Of a stretch of DNA of 64,000 nucleotides, positions 1-10,932 are shown in pieces. Both the position numbers and the translations under genes were made by a program. Numbering within the stretch: the first letter of the stretch is position 1; the number at the start of each line of letters is the position of its first letter. Below the pieces are notes generated by a model that worked only from the letters and a program-made list of their open reading frames with translations, was not told the origin of the DNA and searched no databases. This DNA is from Acanthosepion lycidas. Its lineage: Eukaryota; Mollusca; Cephalopoda; Sepiida; Sepiidae. The DNA is taken from positions 50,414,272 through 50,478,271 of the forward strand of contig OZ010616.1 in NCBI GenBank assembly GCA_963932145.1. The letters are read 5' to 3'.

Positions 1-440
1 TGTTTTGCAAATGTCATCAGGGTGCACTCTAAGTTGGTGATACGTTGACATTAGGTCTATTTTGGAAAAACACTATATACTAGCTAGTTTTGAAGTAAAC
101 AAATTTATATTGGGGTTGGGGTATCAAACATGAGGAAAAGAGATTTACCTCAAGGTGGCGGCCCAAAGGCCTGAGGAAAAAAGAGGAAGTAGCGAAGTGT
201 CAGCGAGTATTTATAGCCAGGGGAGAGAGAGACAACTGGTGGAAGGGTTAAGGAGCTAAGGAGGAGATAACTCCGATAGGTATTATCAAAGGGAGAGTTT
301 CACATGAGCAGAACCGGAATACCCATCAGTTGAGGATGCCGTTCGAGAGACTTTGCAACAATCAACAGAGCACAGTTTCGTAAAATATTACACAGGACAT
401 AGCACCGTATGATTTTGTGCCGGGAAAATGGTGTTCATAC
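1..440 (+). mobile_element. LTR-like repeat, copy A
   Basis: The stretch around 150-300 (GCCTGAGGAAAA, then GCGAAGTGTCAGC, TATTTATAGCC and GGGGAGAGAGA) recurs closely near 1845-1960 and more distantly near 16330-16450 and 20870-20980. The TATTTATA at about 208-215 has a TATA-box context. I infer a retrotransposon LTR fragment; the ends and any coding part are not visible. Confidence 0.45.
208..215 (+). promoter_or_regulatory. TATA box conserved among the LTR-like copies
   Basis: TATTTATA lies at the same place in the most similar part of copies A, B and D; copy C has GCTTATAG. Conservation within an otherwise variable repeat suggests a Pol II core promoter. Confidence 0.4.
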
Positions 441-1014
441 AAACCTTCTCGATGTGTGACAGTGTCAATGAAAGTGAATAAACTGAATCCAGTACATGTG
501 CTTTGTATTACTGTATTACTTGTTCTATTGTTCTCATTACTTTTTGGTAGGGGGTGACAAGACTTTCAGACCATCCTGTACATGCAACATTTTCTCAAGG
601 GGATAAGTAGTTCTCGCGAAGTCCGGTGAGTGACTTCTCGTGTTAATTATGTGATAGACTTCAAAGTCGTCGCGGTTCGTACCGCGGTGGGGTGGCGCTA
701 CACTGGACTGTTTTTCTCGTAGTTTATGTATGAACCGGGAAAGATCGATATTGTTTACGACGTTTATTGATATTATTTTCTAACTACTTTACGTCTGCTT
801 ATTTTACAGTTAAACACATTATAAAATATGCCCATTTTTACAATCTCAGCAAGTTCGAAATTGTTAAAGAAATCGAATCGTAACTGTGAGTTAGTGACAT
901 CTACGACTAATATAGTGTTAAAATAATTTTATTTACTTTCCGAAAAGTGGGTATGAAACCTTACCCATAATAACATAATGGACTATTATAATAAATACTG
1001 CGCCTCAAGAGGAA

Positions 1015-1195
1015 GCAGAGAGTTCAGTCTGAAATCGGGCAACCGGCTGATCGGTTGAACTCTCTGCCTTCGGGCGGGGAGGAACCCGAAAGAGACTACG
1101 CCGAAGGGCGGAGTCTCTTTCGGGGAGGTAAACCGACCCTGAACCCGTGTATGCGGGTTCAAAGGGCATATTTTTAACCGAGTCCACGGGCTCGG
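1015..1195. other. GC-rich cluster of four stable hairpins
   Basis: Four perfect or near-perfect stems follow one another: 12 bp (1015-1026 with 1056-1067), 11 bp (1087-1097 with 1112-1122, extended inside by CGCC/GGCG), 7 bp (1141-1147 with 1154-1160) and 7 bp (1178-1184 with 1189-1195, one G-U). The block is far more GC-rich than its surroundings. The small reading frames on the minus strand look like by-products of the structure. It could be a retroelement UTR or ribozyme-like RNA; no known ribozyme core was found. Confidence 0.6.
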
Positions 1196-1199
1196 AGAT

Positions 1200-1629
1200 C
1201 CCACGTTAAACCGGCCATGATGCCCTCGTGGGGTGGGGGGTGACTAAATACCTTTCAGTCTGAAGTCTGGAGTGAAGTCCGTCAGGAGTCAGTCAGTCGA
1301 GTCAGAACAGAGTCGCGTTCAGACAATTACTACTAAACCTGATTGTTCGTACTAACACTTTTCTTCTCTGTATATATTCCTGTTTGCAATATATCTGTGT
1401 TATTCCATATCCGTATTCGAGTTCTTCTTTATTGGTTCTACCTTGGACTATCACCGTGGTACAAGGAACCGGACCATAACAGAAACCTTAGTTCATTTCA
1501 TTAACAGGTGTAGAGGACCGTGGCGGCGGTGAGTATGTATTGCAGAAGAAGACACGTGGGTTAAAATTTCCTGCTAGCCGTTTCAACTACATGAGAAAGT
1601 TGGACTTTAATTAAGTCCAAAGAAAACAA
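1200..1629. other. No recognisable gene
   Basis: It holds GTCAGGAGTCAGTCAGTCGAG-type short direct repeats near 1278-1302 and a run GGGGTGGGGGGTGAC near 1230 that resembles one near 548. Probably interior of the LTR-like element between copies A and B. Confidence 0.3.
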
Positions 1630-2000
1630 ACAAGACCGATAAGTATATGTAAACAAATATATGTATTAATTAACAAGTACAAGTTACAAGCACATGGACA
1701 GTTACATTGAGTGCGTGTAGTGAATATTATGTGTGTGTGCGTGTTGTGGTGAGTGTTCGTACATACGTGTATTGTTCTTAGCGTGTTCCCAGAATTTGGG
1801 AAACGCTGTATCTGTGAGAGTTCACATATGCGAGGTGGTATAAGGCAGAAGGCCTGAGGAAAAAGAGGTCGAGGCGAAGTGTCAGCCGGTATTTATAGCC
1901 AGGGGAGAGAGACCCCTGGTGAAGAGTTAAGGAGTGAGGAGGAGCTAACTCCGACACAAACACGCGTCTCCTCATTGTGTAAAACTCACGCCTACTCTCG
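1630..2000 (+). mobile_element. LTR-like repeat, copy B
   Basis: It shares with copy A the GCCTGAGGAAAA, GCGAAGTGTCAGC, TATTTATAGCC, GGAGAGAGA and GGAGCTAACTCCGA blocks. It shares with copy C the upstream GACCGATA, ACAAATATATGTATTAA and GTTCGTAC(A/G)TACGTGTA blocks. Copies A and B are about 1.7 kb apart in the same orientation and could be the two LTRs of a short non-autonomous element. Confidence 0.45.
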
Positions 2001-3149
2001 GACAGTTAACCAGTGGCGGAGCTACTAACCAGCTAAAAGAGAGAAGATGAAAAATGCTCCTGTATGACCCCTTTAATAACTACTAATCTCTTGATTGGTT
2101 GATTTTGTCGTGATCCACAATCTAATTACATGAGTATTCTAGAAGATGAAGAATTCAATTGTTAAGTCAAAGTTCGTTTTTTTCCTCTGAATATATTTTC
2201 ATAACTGTTTCAGCATTTCAAAATTTGTTTATTCTTCGTGTCCATGTTATCACAGTTCTTAAACCGTCTGTGTTATTTGAAGACACTTGATTTTTTTCAT
2301 AATATGCTTACTATAAGCCATTTTAATAAGCCTAACGTTTCAATAGCACGTTTATTAATTTTCATGCAAAGCATGATGTTAATCTGCTGCTCCAGATTTC
2401 TTTCAGTTATTTTCCGTCAGTTGTATAATATGAGTATATATAACTTATATTGCTCGGCAATGAATGACTCATTCTCTTTGCGTCTCAAAAATGCAGAAGT
2501 TGAAATTTGTCTGGATCTGCGCATGTACACATGTTAGCCTGACTCATTTACTCAGTGACACGCTGCAGTCATTCCAGTAATTAAATTATACCACCTGTTG
2601 ATTAGTTCATCTCTGTGCATCTATATAGAAATTGACAGTCATTTAGTCATTGTATAAAGACAAACTTACTGGTACTTACTAAGCTGACTTCTGTTGATTA
2701 AGCAATAATTTAAGATTACTTTTTTGTTTCTTTATCGCTATCACTAACTGTGATGAAAAAATACAATCACAAAAAAAGAGAAAAAAAAATCAGAACAGCT
2801 AATATAATAGGACAGAAATACATGAAAAATAGAAGAATATGACTAAGACAAAACATTGGCATTGTAAACATGCACAGATATCCACAGCATATATAAAAAA
2901 AATTAAAAAATGCTTTCATTTATTAGACATTAAATTGCATTATTTCATGTCTTCCATAACTAATCTGACTTTTCAGTTAACCTGATGAATATTTATGAGC
3001 GTTCCTATTTTGAAAAACAAATGACATTTTTGATAAATACTTGTTACAAAATAAAATGATCGCATTTGCCTTGATAAAGTCCCTCGGAGAACGAAACTCG
3101 TCCGCCAAGATAAGTTTTCTTTTTGTCTTTATTCATATATATTTGTGCA

Positions 3150-3151
<2 letters not shown>
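2001..3151. other. No recognisable gene
   Basis: A+T-rich sequence with poly-A and poly-T runs. A 99-codon open frame at 2238-2537 has low-complexity composition and no recognisable motif, so it is not called. Confidence 0.3.
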
Positions 3152-3210
<59 letters not shown>

Positions 3211-3226
3211 TGTACACTTATATATG

Positions 3227-3270
<44 letters not shown>

Positions 3271-3320
3271 CTGTACACATATATATTTTCCGATTTATAT
3301 ATTTATTTTCCGGTTTCTTT

Positions 3321-3378
<58 letters not shown>
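3152..3378. repeat. (TA)n microsatellite, three blocks
   Basis: Long alternating TA runs at about 3152-3209, 3229-3261 and 3324-3378. The first two are each followed by ACTGTACAC(T/A)TATATAT, so a TA block and its flank have been duplicated. Confidence 0.95.
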
Positions 3379-3380
<2 letters not shown>

Positions 3381-3409
3381 AATTGTGTGTATTTAGGTAG
3401 CATTTTTTC

Positions 3410-3558
3410 ATTGATGCATGTTTCATTAAATAATATTAACATTGTGATTTTCTTTCTTCTTTTAATGATAATTTTATTTACCTTATCAGACGATATGAAA
3501 AGAATTTACATAAAATAAATAGACAAAAATTGTCTATATTATTTAATGAAACATGCAT

Positions 3559-3562
<4 letters not shown>
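3410..3562. mobile_element. Palindromic MITE-like element with 26-bp perfect inverted repeats
   Basis: Arms 3410-3435 (ATTGATGCATGTTTCATTAA...) and 3537-3562 are exact reverse complements around a 101-bp centre. TA microsatellite adjoins the right arm directly. This fits a MITE that targets TA, but a target duplication cannot be told from the repeat. Confidence 0.6.
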
Positions 3563-3628
<66 letters not shown>

Positions 3629-3775
3629 CGATTTCTTTTTGAATTTATAGGTCTGATGAATTGGATCGTGAATGTAATAAATTCTAACCATGGAATATTA
3701 GTGTTTGAGCCTTTTATATTAGAGTCTTACTCTATCTTGGACATTGAGTTCTACCTGGATTTTATCCTCTTGTAA

Positions 3776-3833
<58 letters not shown>
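3560..3833. repeat. (TA)n microsatellite, two blocks
   Basis: TA runs at about 3560-3627 and 3778-3833 with about 150 bp of single-copy sequence between them. Confidence 0.95.
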
Positions 3834-3835
<2 letters not shown>

Positions 3836-4148
3836 TCGACTCTCCCGTCGAATTCGACGTATAACGGTCAAGCAGATCAGTTCCTAGGAAACCGACAGCA
3901 GCACATGAGATTTGATTATAGTGGTGAAGGTTTCGTGCAGGACCATCCACACTTTTTGAAGGGCCGAATACAGAGACCTGGTGCACTACATACCACAAGG
4001 TCCCCAAACGACCCTTCGCAGGTTTTGAATTCAGAGTTGTCCTTCTCTTAGACCAGTTGCCATTCAAGGCTATAGAACCCAGTCTGTCCTGCCATTTACC
4101 CATCATAGGAGTGAGGAGAAGAGGATTCACACCTTTCCTAGTGGTCAA
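3834..4148. repeat. Dispersed repeat segment related to 23180-23280
   Basis: 4048-4140 (AGACCAGTTGCCATTCAAGG, then TATAGAACCCAGTC and AAGAGGATT) recurs at 23182-23275. The minus-strand open frame here (3762-4148) has no recognisable domain. Class of repeat unknown. Confidence 0.5.
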
Positions 4149-4214
<66 letters not shown>

Positions 4215-4215
4215 C

Positions 4216-4247
<32 letters not shown>

Positions 4248-4277
4248 ATATATATATATATATATATCGACCACTAA

Positions 4278-4366
<89 letters not shown>

Positions 4367-4382
4367 CATACATACATACATA
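4149..4382. repeat. (TCTA)n / (TA)n / (CATA)n compound microsatellite
   Basis: Tetranucleotide TCTA runs at about 4149-4247 and 4282-4312, each grading into TA, with CATA at 4362-4382. Confidence 0.97.
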
Positions 4383-4489
4383 AATATTGTACACTTATAT
4401 ATACCTAAATTTAATCATCAAGTAGCAATGTTTAACCTATGTATCCGTAAATAAACAGTTTTTTGAAAGGGCGGTTTTTCCATTGTTAC

Positions 4490-4865
4490 GGCTATTACTT
4501 TAAACTTGTTTCACTGTCTTTGAGGCATCTTCTTGGATCTGTTCCTGTAGAACTTGGCATCTTTCTCGGTGATGAACGTGTCTAAATGTATTTTACTGGC
4601 TCCCAAAGTACTGAAATCCTCAAGAAATTTTCTAAGAATTGAAATAGATTGCAATATGAAGGGGCAAAGTCAGATGAGTAGGGTAGATGTAATGGGGGAC
4701 ATCCCAGCCAATCTGTATGAATTTCTGCTGGGTCCCTAAAGAGCTGTAAATCTGGCGTTATTCTGATCGAAGACAACACTCTTCCGAGTGGTCAATTCCA
4801 AACGATTTTCATCAATTGCTACCGCTAATTGATCTAGTTGGGAACACTAGTTATTTAAGTTCAAT
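4490..4865 (-). pseudogene. mariner-type transposase fragment, broken
   Basis: On the minus strand, QLDQLAVAIDENR is followed by VVFDQNNARFTAL in one frame. After a stop and a frame change comes LGCPPLHLPYSSDFAPSYCN with LFQFLENF. These correspond to the mariner blocks LDRLxxAI, VxFxQDNARPH and LPHPPYSPDLAPSDYHLF. The second catalytic aspartate region is changed (QNN for QDN) and the frame is disrupted, so it cannot be active. The N-terminal half and the terminal repeats are not seen. Confidence 0.75.
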
Positions 4866-5694
4866 GTTTGATTTTACACAGTACCTTTCCAATCCGACCA
4901 GATACATCATTTTCTTTGGATGCAGACTGGTGTAGTTAATAGTAGTTCATTTCGTTTTTCCCAAGATATTTTTCACTTTACATTGTTATAAACAATCCAT
5001 TTTTCATTATTGGTAGTAGTTCTTTTTAAAACTGAGTTGTTTTTGCTGTATTTGAATAGAGAATAGCAAACGGAAATGCGGATTATTATTTTTTTTTCTG
5101 TTAAATTATGAAGTAGCCAAAATGATTCACGTATGCAAGTTCTTTCAAATGCTTTATAGCAGACATATGAGATTTGTTTAGTATAACAGTGGTGAATCGT
5201 GACGTGTTGTCTGCATTACTTTTAATTAGCATACCGATTTGATCATCATCAATAACTGCAGAACATTCTCAGTCTTTCAGATAAAGAATTTCACTTCATA
5301 GTAACCCAATTAGGAAAGTTACGATAAGCTATGGTACTATCTCCATAAATGGCACATATCTTTCTTGTTTTTTTTACAGCATTTTTCCTTTTCATAAATA
5401 AAAATGTATAAAATGGCGAAAATGCATCTTATTTTCTTTCATTTTCACTTTTATCTTTAGCATAAAAACATTTAAAATTTACAACTCAAACAAATTCCAT
5501 AGATTTATGGACAAAATATTCTTAGAGGTGTACTGCATGTTTGTATACTGCGATAACATATTTGCGTCTATGTAGAAGGCTATCCAAATTAAAATCGGTT
5601 TTGATATGATTTTCAATATAGCAATATTATTGGTCCTGATCTGGTAGCTCATCTTCAGTGAACTTCCCAACCCTGTAAAGTTGCTTCTTTGTGC
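4866..5694. other. No recognisable gene
   Basis: A+T-rich; short open frames only (for example minus strand 5479-5715), without motifs. Confidence 0.3.
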
Positions 5695-5866
5695 ATTTTC
5701 TATAAATACTTTCATGGTAATTGTTCGGATGAACTCTTTGCTATCGTACCTAGACTTATGTATTTAAGCGAAGTATTAGACTGGCGTCGAGGTCTCTTCA
5801 ATTTACAGATGAGCTGACGAGATATAGTCGTAAGTTCCATACCAACAGTTTCTCTTCTCTGCAACC
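5695..5866 (+). pseudogene. LINE 3' end (C-terminal part of RT protein)
   Basis: The + strand reads YKYFHGNCSDEL followed by IVPR, matching the same protein region in the better preserved LINE at 12142-13322 (FYKYFHGNCSEEL, LVPKR). Stops and frame changes follow. It leads directly into the tandem array at 5862-7010, which is made from the tail of this LINE. Confidence 0.7.
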
Positions 5867-7010
5867 CCTTGTGTCTTAGTGGCTTTACTGCCTTTCTTGT
5901 GGAACACCCTTCTGCTTTCATGCTTTCCAGCCAAATTAATCTGCAATAATTTAAATGCAATATCAACCACTATCTACTGTTCTGATTACTCTTTCCTCTT
6001 CCCACTCATTATTAATGTCTCTGTTCCTAATTCTTCCACACCCTGTAACACCTTGTGTCTTAGTGGCTTTACTGCCTTTATTGTGGAACTCCCTTCCGGT
6101 TCCATGCTTTCCAACCAACTTTAATCTGCAATAATTTAAATGCAATATCAACCACTATCTACTGTTCTGATTACTCTTTCCTCTTCCCTCTCATTGTTAA
6201 TGTTTCTGTTCCTAATTCTTCCACACCCTGTAACCCCTTGTGTCTTAGTGGCTTTACTGCCTTTCTTCTGAAACTCCCTTCCAGTTTCATGCTTTCCAAC
6301 CAACTTTAATCTGCAATAATTTAAATGCAATATCAATCACTATCTACTGTTCTGATTACTCTTTCCTCTTCCCACTCATTATTAATGTTTCTGTTCCTAA
6401 TTCTTCCACACCCTGTAACCCATTGTGTTTTAGTGGCCTTACTGCCTTTCTTGTGGAACTCCCTTCCAGTTCCATGCTTTCCAACCAACTTTAATCTGCA
6501 ATAATTTAAATGCAATATCAACCCCTATCTACTGTTCTGTCTGATTACTCTTTCCTCTTCTCATTCATTATTAATGTTTCTGTTTCTAATTCTTCCACAT
6601 CCTGTAACCCGTTGTGTCTCAGTGGCTTTACTGCCTTTCTTGTGGAACACCCTTCTCGTTTCATGCTTTCCAACCAACTTTAATCTGCTATAATTTAAAT
6701 GCAATATCAACCACTATCTACTGTTCTGATTACTCTTTCCTCTTCCCACTCATTATTAATGTTTCTGTTCCTAATTCTTCCACACCCTGTAAATCTTTGT
6801 GTCTTTACTGCCTTACTTGTGGAACTCCTTTCTGGCTCCATGGTTTACAGCCAACTTTAATCTGCAATAATTTAAATGAAATATCAATAGCTATCTACTG
6901 TCCTCCTGATTACTATTTTATCTTCCCTCTCATTATTAATGTTTCTGTTTCTAATTCGTCCACACTCTGTAACCCCCTTATGTCTTAGTGGCTTTAATGC
7001 TTTGCATGGG
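5862..7010 (+). repeat. Tandem array of a LINE 3' tail, unit about 185 bp, six copies and a part
   Basis: The motif TGTGTCTTAGTGGCTTTACTGCC (with variants) recurs near 5869, 6054, 6239, 6424, 6613, 6798 and 6979, so the period is about 185 bp. Each unit holds TGGAA(C/A)(T/A)CCCTTC and AATTTAAATGCAATATCAA, sequences that occur once in the LINE at 13220-13420 (coding end plus 3' UTR). The last copy ends in GCATGGGGT, as the LINE does. Confidence 0.9.
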
Positions 7011-7015
7011 GTAAT

Positions 7016-7829
7016 ACTGATTTTAAAAATATATCTGATCAAAAATAACCTGAAATATCCTTACATAAATGTGCTTCAACTAGATTTCCTACAAGTAGCA
7101 GAGTTATTGGTTTGAAACTATTCACTTATCCCAAGGATTCTCAAATCTTACAGTATGATAGGTTTCTAGCAAAGACTAATACTTGATTATGTATCCATGG
7201 TAATGCTTCTTTCAGAACCTAGTTATTTATTTTGTATATCTTCCTTTGAACTTTTAGACAAAGAAAAATAAGCATTTAATGATATTGTGCAATGTTTTTC
7301 TGAGATAACTTGTTTCAGACTTGAATCAACCCACAACACAGAAAAAGGCGAGAAAGATGTTTAAATATAAAAATATAAACTATTTTTATCTTTGTGTTTT
7401 TTACAGTTAAATTTTTTGTAGTGCATATCAGTGTTTTTGCAGCCCTTGTCTGTAGTGGATTGTTAAGATGAAAAGAAATGTGATTTCTTCATGTGTATAT
7501 GTGAAAAAGAGAGCCAAAGGTGAAAGTGAGAAGGAAAATGTGTCATGTAGCTTGGTGAAGAAGATGAGTGAATGAGTAAGGGAATCTCTTTTAAGCTGTG
7601 TCATGATCAGTTGGCATCTGTTGTCATTTCTTATTAGTTTTGTTCATCGAGAGGCTTTACTTAAATATTAAAGGGGATTATGAAGCATATTTTAAATTGT
7701 TGGCAGGAATGTAACTCATTGGTTAAAAAGTGTTAAATTATTTTCAAAAGATTAATTGTATTCATCTTGTCTGGTTTTCCCACGTCCGGATGTTCACATG
7801 TTGAAAAAGCCTCTCTCAACTGAGAAAAA
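7016..7829. other. No recognisable gene
   Basis: A+T-rich single-copy-looking sequence; no repeats or motifs identified. Confidence 0.3.
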
Positions 7830-8140
7830 CACTGGTGTTATATAGCTTTCCTAGTCCCAGACCCAGACTCATGCTGACTATTGGCTAATACCTGCCCAGT
7901 ATTGTTCATATGCAAATACTCAGCACCACCTATTCTAAGTAGAAGGTCTTCACTTAACAGCCCATTGTGTAAGGGGACGCAACTCCTGGTGTTATATAGC
8001 TCTCTCAATCCCAGACCCACACTAACTATTGGCTAATGCCTGCCCAGTATTGTTCATATGCAAAACGTATGCACCACCTACTTTAAGTAGAGGGTCTTCT
8101 CTCAACATGCCATTGTGATTACAGCACCACATATAACCAA
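7830..8140. repeat. Two tandem copies of a unit of about 155 bp
   Basis: CTGGTGTTATATAGC, GACTATTGGCTAAT, CCTGCCCAGTATTGTTCATA and AAGTAGA(A/G)GGTCTTC occur in order at about 7830-7985 and again at 7986-8135. The copies differ at scattered bases and small indels. Short minus-strand frames run across it but the two copies do not keep one frame. Confidence 0.85.
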
Positions 8141-9115
8141 CTCTGTGTTTTTTACCCGTCTGACCTGATTCTTTATACATTAATTTATTAATTGTGAAGA
8201 ATGCACAAACGTTCTGACTCAGAAACCATTTTTTTGTCATTTGATGTCTGACTGTCTTGTTTATTTCTGCCTTCTTACCACCGTCTCTGCCTAAGTGCAG
8301 AGATGTGAAATAATGGGTAATTGAAAATAAAAACTGTTTTTCTTCCGAGTAATTCTCTTACATATTTTAGATTTATTTGCATTGTGTACAGTATTATTTT
8401 CATGTTTTTCTCACTAGTGGGACTAGCATGTCGCACTATCATCGTCATTTGTTTGTGTTTAAATGTGTTAATGATGTGTGCAGGGTTCAATACACGACAA
8501 TTTTATCAAATATAAACATGTATGCATGTATTTGTTTATTTGAAAGAAACTATTTGGTTGATATCACTAGGTGTGCTTGAGTGATCTTGTGAAGATTCTG
8601 TATTGCCAAGATTATGACACTTCTAAGAGTTTCCTAACAATCCAACTTTGGCACTATTCTTTTGACATCTTTCAGGGTTGCTAGTGTTGGTCAAGATATA
8701 CAGTTTGCAATGATATTTTGATTTCCTTTAATGTGCATATGACATTGGTGATATTCAGCGAGCAACCCTAAATTCTATCGCCACTAGTCTGACTTTGCAG
8801 ATGTTAATCTATGAAAGGCACTACATAAAAGTTTATGATTGGTTAGCAGCATCACATGGTAACTCTCAGTTAAAAAGCTGAAATGTGTAATTGCTAAGTA
8901 AGCTGTTTGCAATTCTCTGTCAGTTTGTAAAAGCTTTGGGGAAAAATCACATGGGTACAGGTTTGTTTCTAATTATTTCACATAGTGTTTGGGCCTACTG
9001 GATACTGACAACATATTTCTTAGATCAAAAAGAGAATCTAATGAAAAAGTGCCAGAAACAAGTCATCACCGTGACATGTTTGGAATATTGCCAAGTTTTG
9101 CCATGATTTAGAATA
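8141..9115. other. No recognisable gene
   Basis: Overlapping short frames on both strands at 8275-8580 have no motif. Nothing else seen. Confidence 0.3.
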
Positions 9116-9952
9116 AAGAGATAAAAAAGACCCAATGATTTATGATAACGAGATAACAAAGACAATGATTTATAATAAGTTGAAAACAAAGACCGAATGA
9201 TTTATGATAAGGTGATAACAAAGTCCGAATGATTTATGATAACAAGATAACAACGACCGAATGATTTATGATAGGGGGGTAACAAAGACCGAATGATTTA
9301 TGATAAGGTGATAACAAAGACCAAATGATTTATGATAAAATGATAACAAAGACCGAATGATTTATGATGAGGAGATAACAAAGACCGAATGATTTATGAT
9401 AAGGTGATAACAAAGACCGAATGATTTATGATGAGGAGATAACAAAGACCATAATGATTTATGATAAGGTGATAACAAAGACCGAATGATTTATGAAGAG
9501 GAGATAACAAAGACCGAATGATTTATGATAAGGTGATAACAAAGACCGAATGTTTTATGATAAGGGGATAACAAAGACCGAATGATTTATGATAGGGGGA
9601 TAACAAAGACCGAATGATTTATGATGAGGAGATAACAAAGACCGAATGATTTATGATAAGGTGATAACAAAGACCGAATGATTTATGATGAGGAGATAAC
9701 AAAGACCAAATGATTTATGATAAAATGATAACAAAGACCGAATGATTTATGATGAGGAGATAACAAAGACCGAATGATTTATGATGAGGAGATAACAAAG
9801 ACCTTAATGATTTATGATAAGGTGATAACAAAGACCGAATGATTTATGATGAGGAGATAACAAAGACCGAATGATTTATGATAAGGTGATAACAAAGACC
9901 GAATTATTTATGATAAAATGATAACAAAGACCAAATGATTTATGATGAGGAG
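9116..9952. repeat. 32-bp minisatellite, about 26 copies
   Basis: The unit is GATAACAAAGACCGAATGAT followed by TTATGATAAGGT, repeated head to tail. Two main variants (TAAGGT and TGAGGA endings) alternate for parts of the array, so a 64-bp two-unit register is visible. There are no unique spacers, so it is not a CRISPR array. Confidence 0.95.
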
Positions 9953-9960
9953 ATTTGTCG

Positions 9961-10356
9961 GAAACATCTTAATGAAATGGGTCATTGTCCAAAAGTGAAT
10001 AATATTAACTGAAAGTGAATAACATTAATTTCATTTTTACTCTCAGTTGTTAGGCCAGAATTAAATACATTTCCAGTTTCTTTTTTGCGTGTGATTGTTT
10101 TTATTCACAACATTTCAGCAGTTGTACACTCTGTCCTTTTTTGTGTAGAACAGCTGAAATATAATGGATGTAGAAATAAAGATGAGATCAATAGTCTAAA
10201 AGTCCGAACAATGTAAATGGTATACATAGTTACAATTCTTCATCTCAGAAATATAGGCAGATGTTTGTTCTTTCGCATTAATTAAAGTATTTGCATTAAC
10301 TACAATCACTACCAAGCAAAACCAATATGTTCATCAACTATATGCAGAATGTCCCG
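9961..10356. other. No recognisable gene
   Basis: A+T-rich; a short duplicated phrase AAAGTGAATAA(T/C)ATTAA occurs near 9993 and 10012. Confidence 0.3.
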
Positions 10357-10780
10357 TTGATTTGGTTAATATTTCCATGTTTATTGCCATCATCCTCATA
10401 ACATTATCTACATCTAGAAAGGATGAAAGCAACTCTGAAAAACATCCTTGTAGCTAATCAATATTTGATTAACAATCAAGTCTCCTTGATTTGGTTAATA
10501 TTTCTATGTTTATTGCTTCATCCTCATAACATTATCTACATCTAGAAAGGATGAAAGCAACTTTGAAAAACATCCTTGTATCTAATCAATATTTGATTAA
10601 CAATCAAGACTCCTTGATTTGGTTAATATTTCCTTGTTTATTGCCATCATCCTCATAACATTATCTCCATCTAGAAAGGATGAAAGCAAGTATGAAAAAC
10701 ATCCTTGTAGCTAATCAATATTTGATTAACAATCAAGTTTCATTCGTTAGTATTTCTATGTTTATCGTGATAATTGCCAT
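10357..10780. repeat. Tandem repeat, unit about 128 bp, three copies plus a part
   Basis: TTGATTTGGTTAATATTTC starts units at 10357, 10486 and 10614; a fourth, degraded start lies near 10745. Each unit contains CATCTAGAAAGGATGAAAGC and ends AATCAATATTTGATTAACAATCAAG. A similar ending recurs at about 13526-13555. Confidence 0.92.
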
Positions 10781-10876
10781 AATATGTGATAAAGACCAAA
10801 ATAAACATCGTGTCAATGTTGCAATGTCTTATAAATATGGTAAATAATTCGAAATTTTCAAGTCAAATTTTATAAA

Positions 10877-10932
10877 CTCATCATACTAGATTGGACGTTT
10901 CTTTGATGAAATATCCAATCTAGTATGATGAG
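10877..10932. repeat. Perfect 19-bp inverted repeat, 18-nt loop
   Basis: Arms 10877-10895 (CTCATCATACTAGATTGGA) and 10914-10932 are exact reverse complements. Function unknown; could be a tiny MITE remnant or a hairpin RNA. Confidence 0.8.

Noticed and set aside
1015-1070. Hammerhead ribozyme in the hairpin cluster
   Set aside because: CTGATC occurs but the required CTGANGA and GAAA core elements are not in the right places.
1005-1204. Two overlapping minus-strand frames
   Set aside because: By-products of the hairpin block; no family resemblance.
3041-4383. Open frames rich in Ile/Tyr or Ser/Ile/Tyr/Leu
   Set aside because: Translation of TA and TCTA microsatellites.
9116-9952. Regular repeats resembling a CRISPR array
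   Set aside because: Head-to-tail 32-bp units without unique spacers, in a eukaryotic setting.
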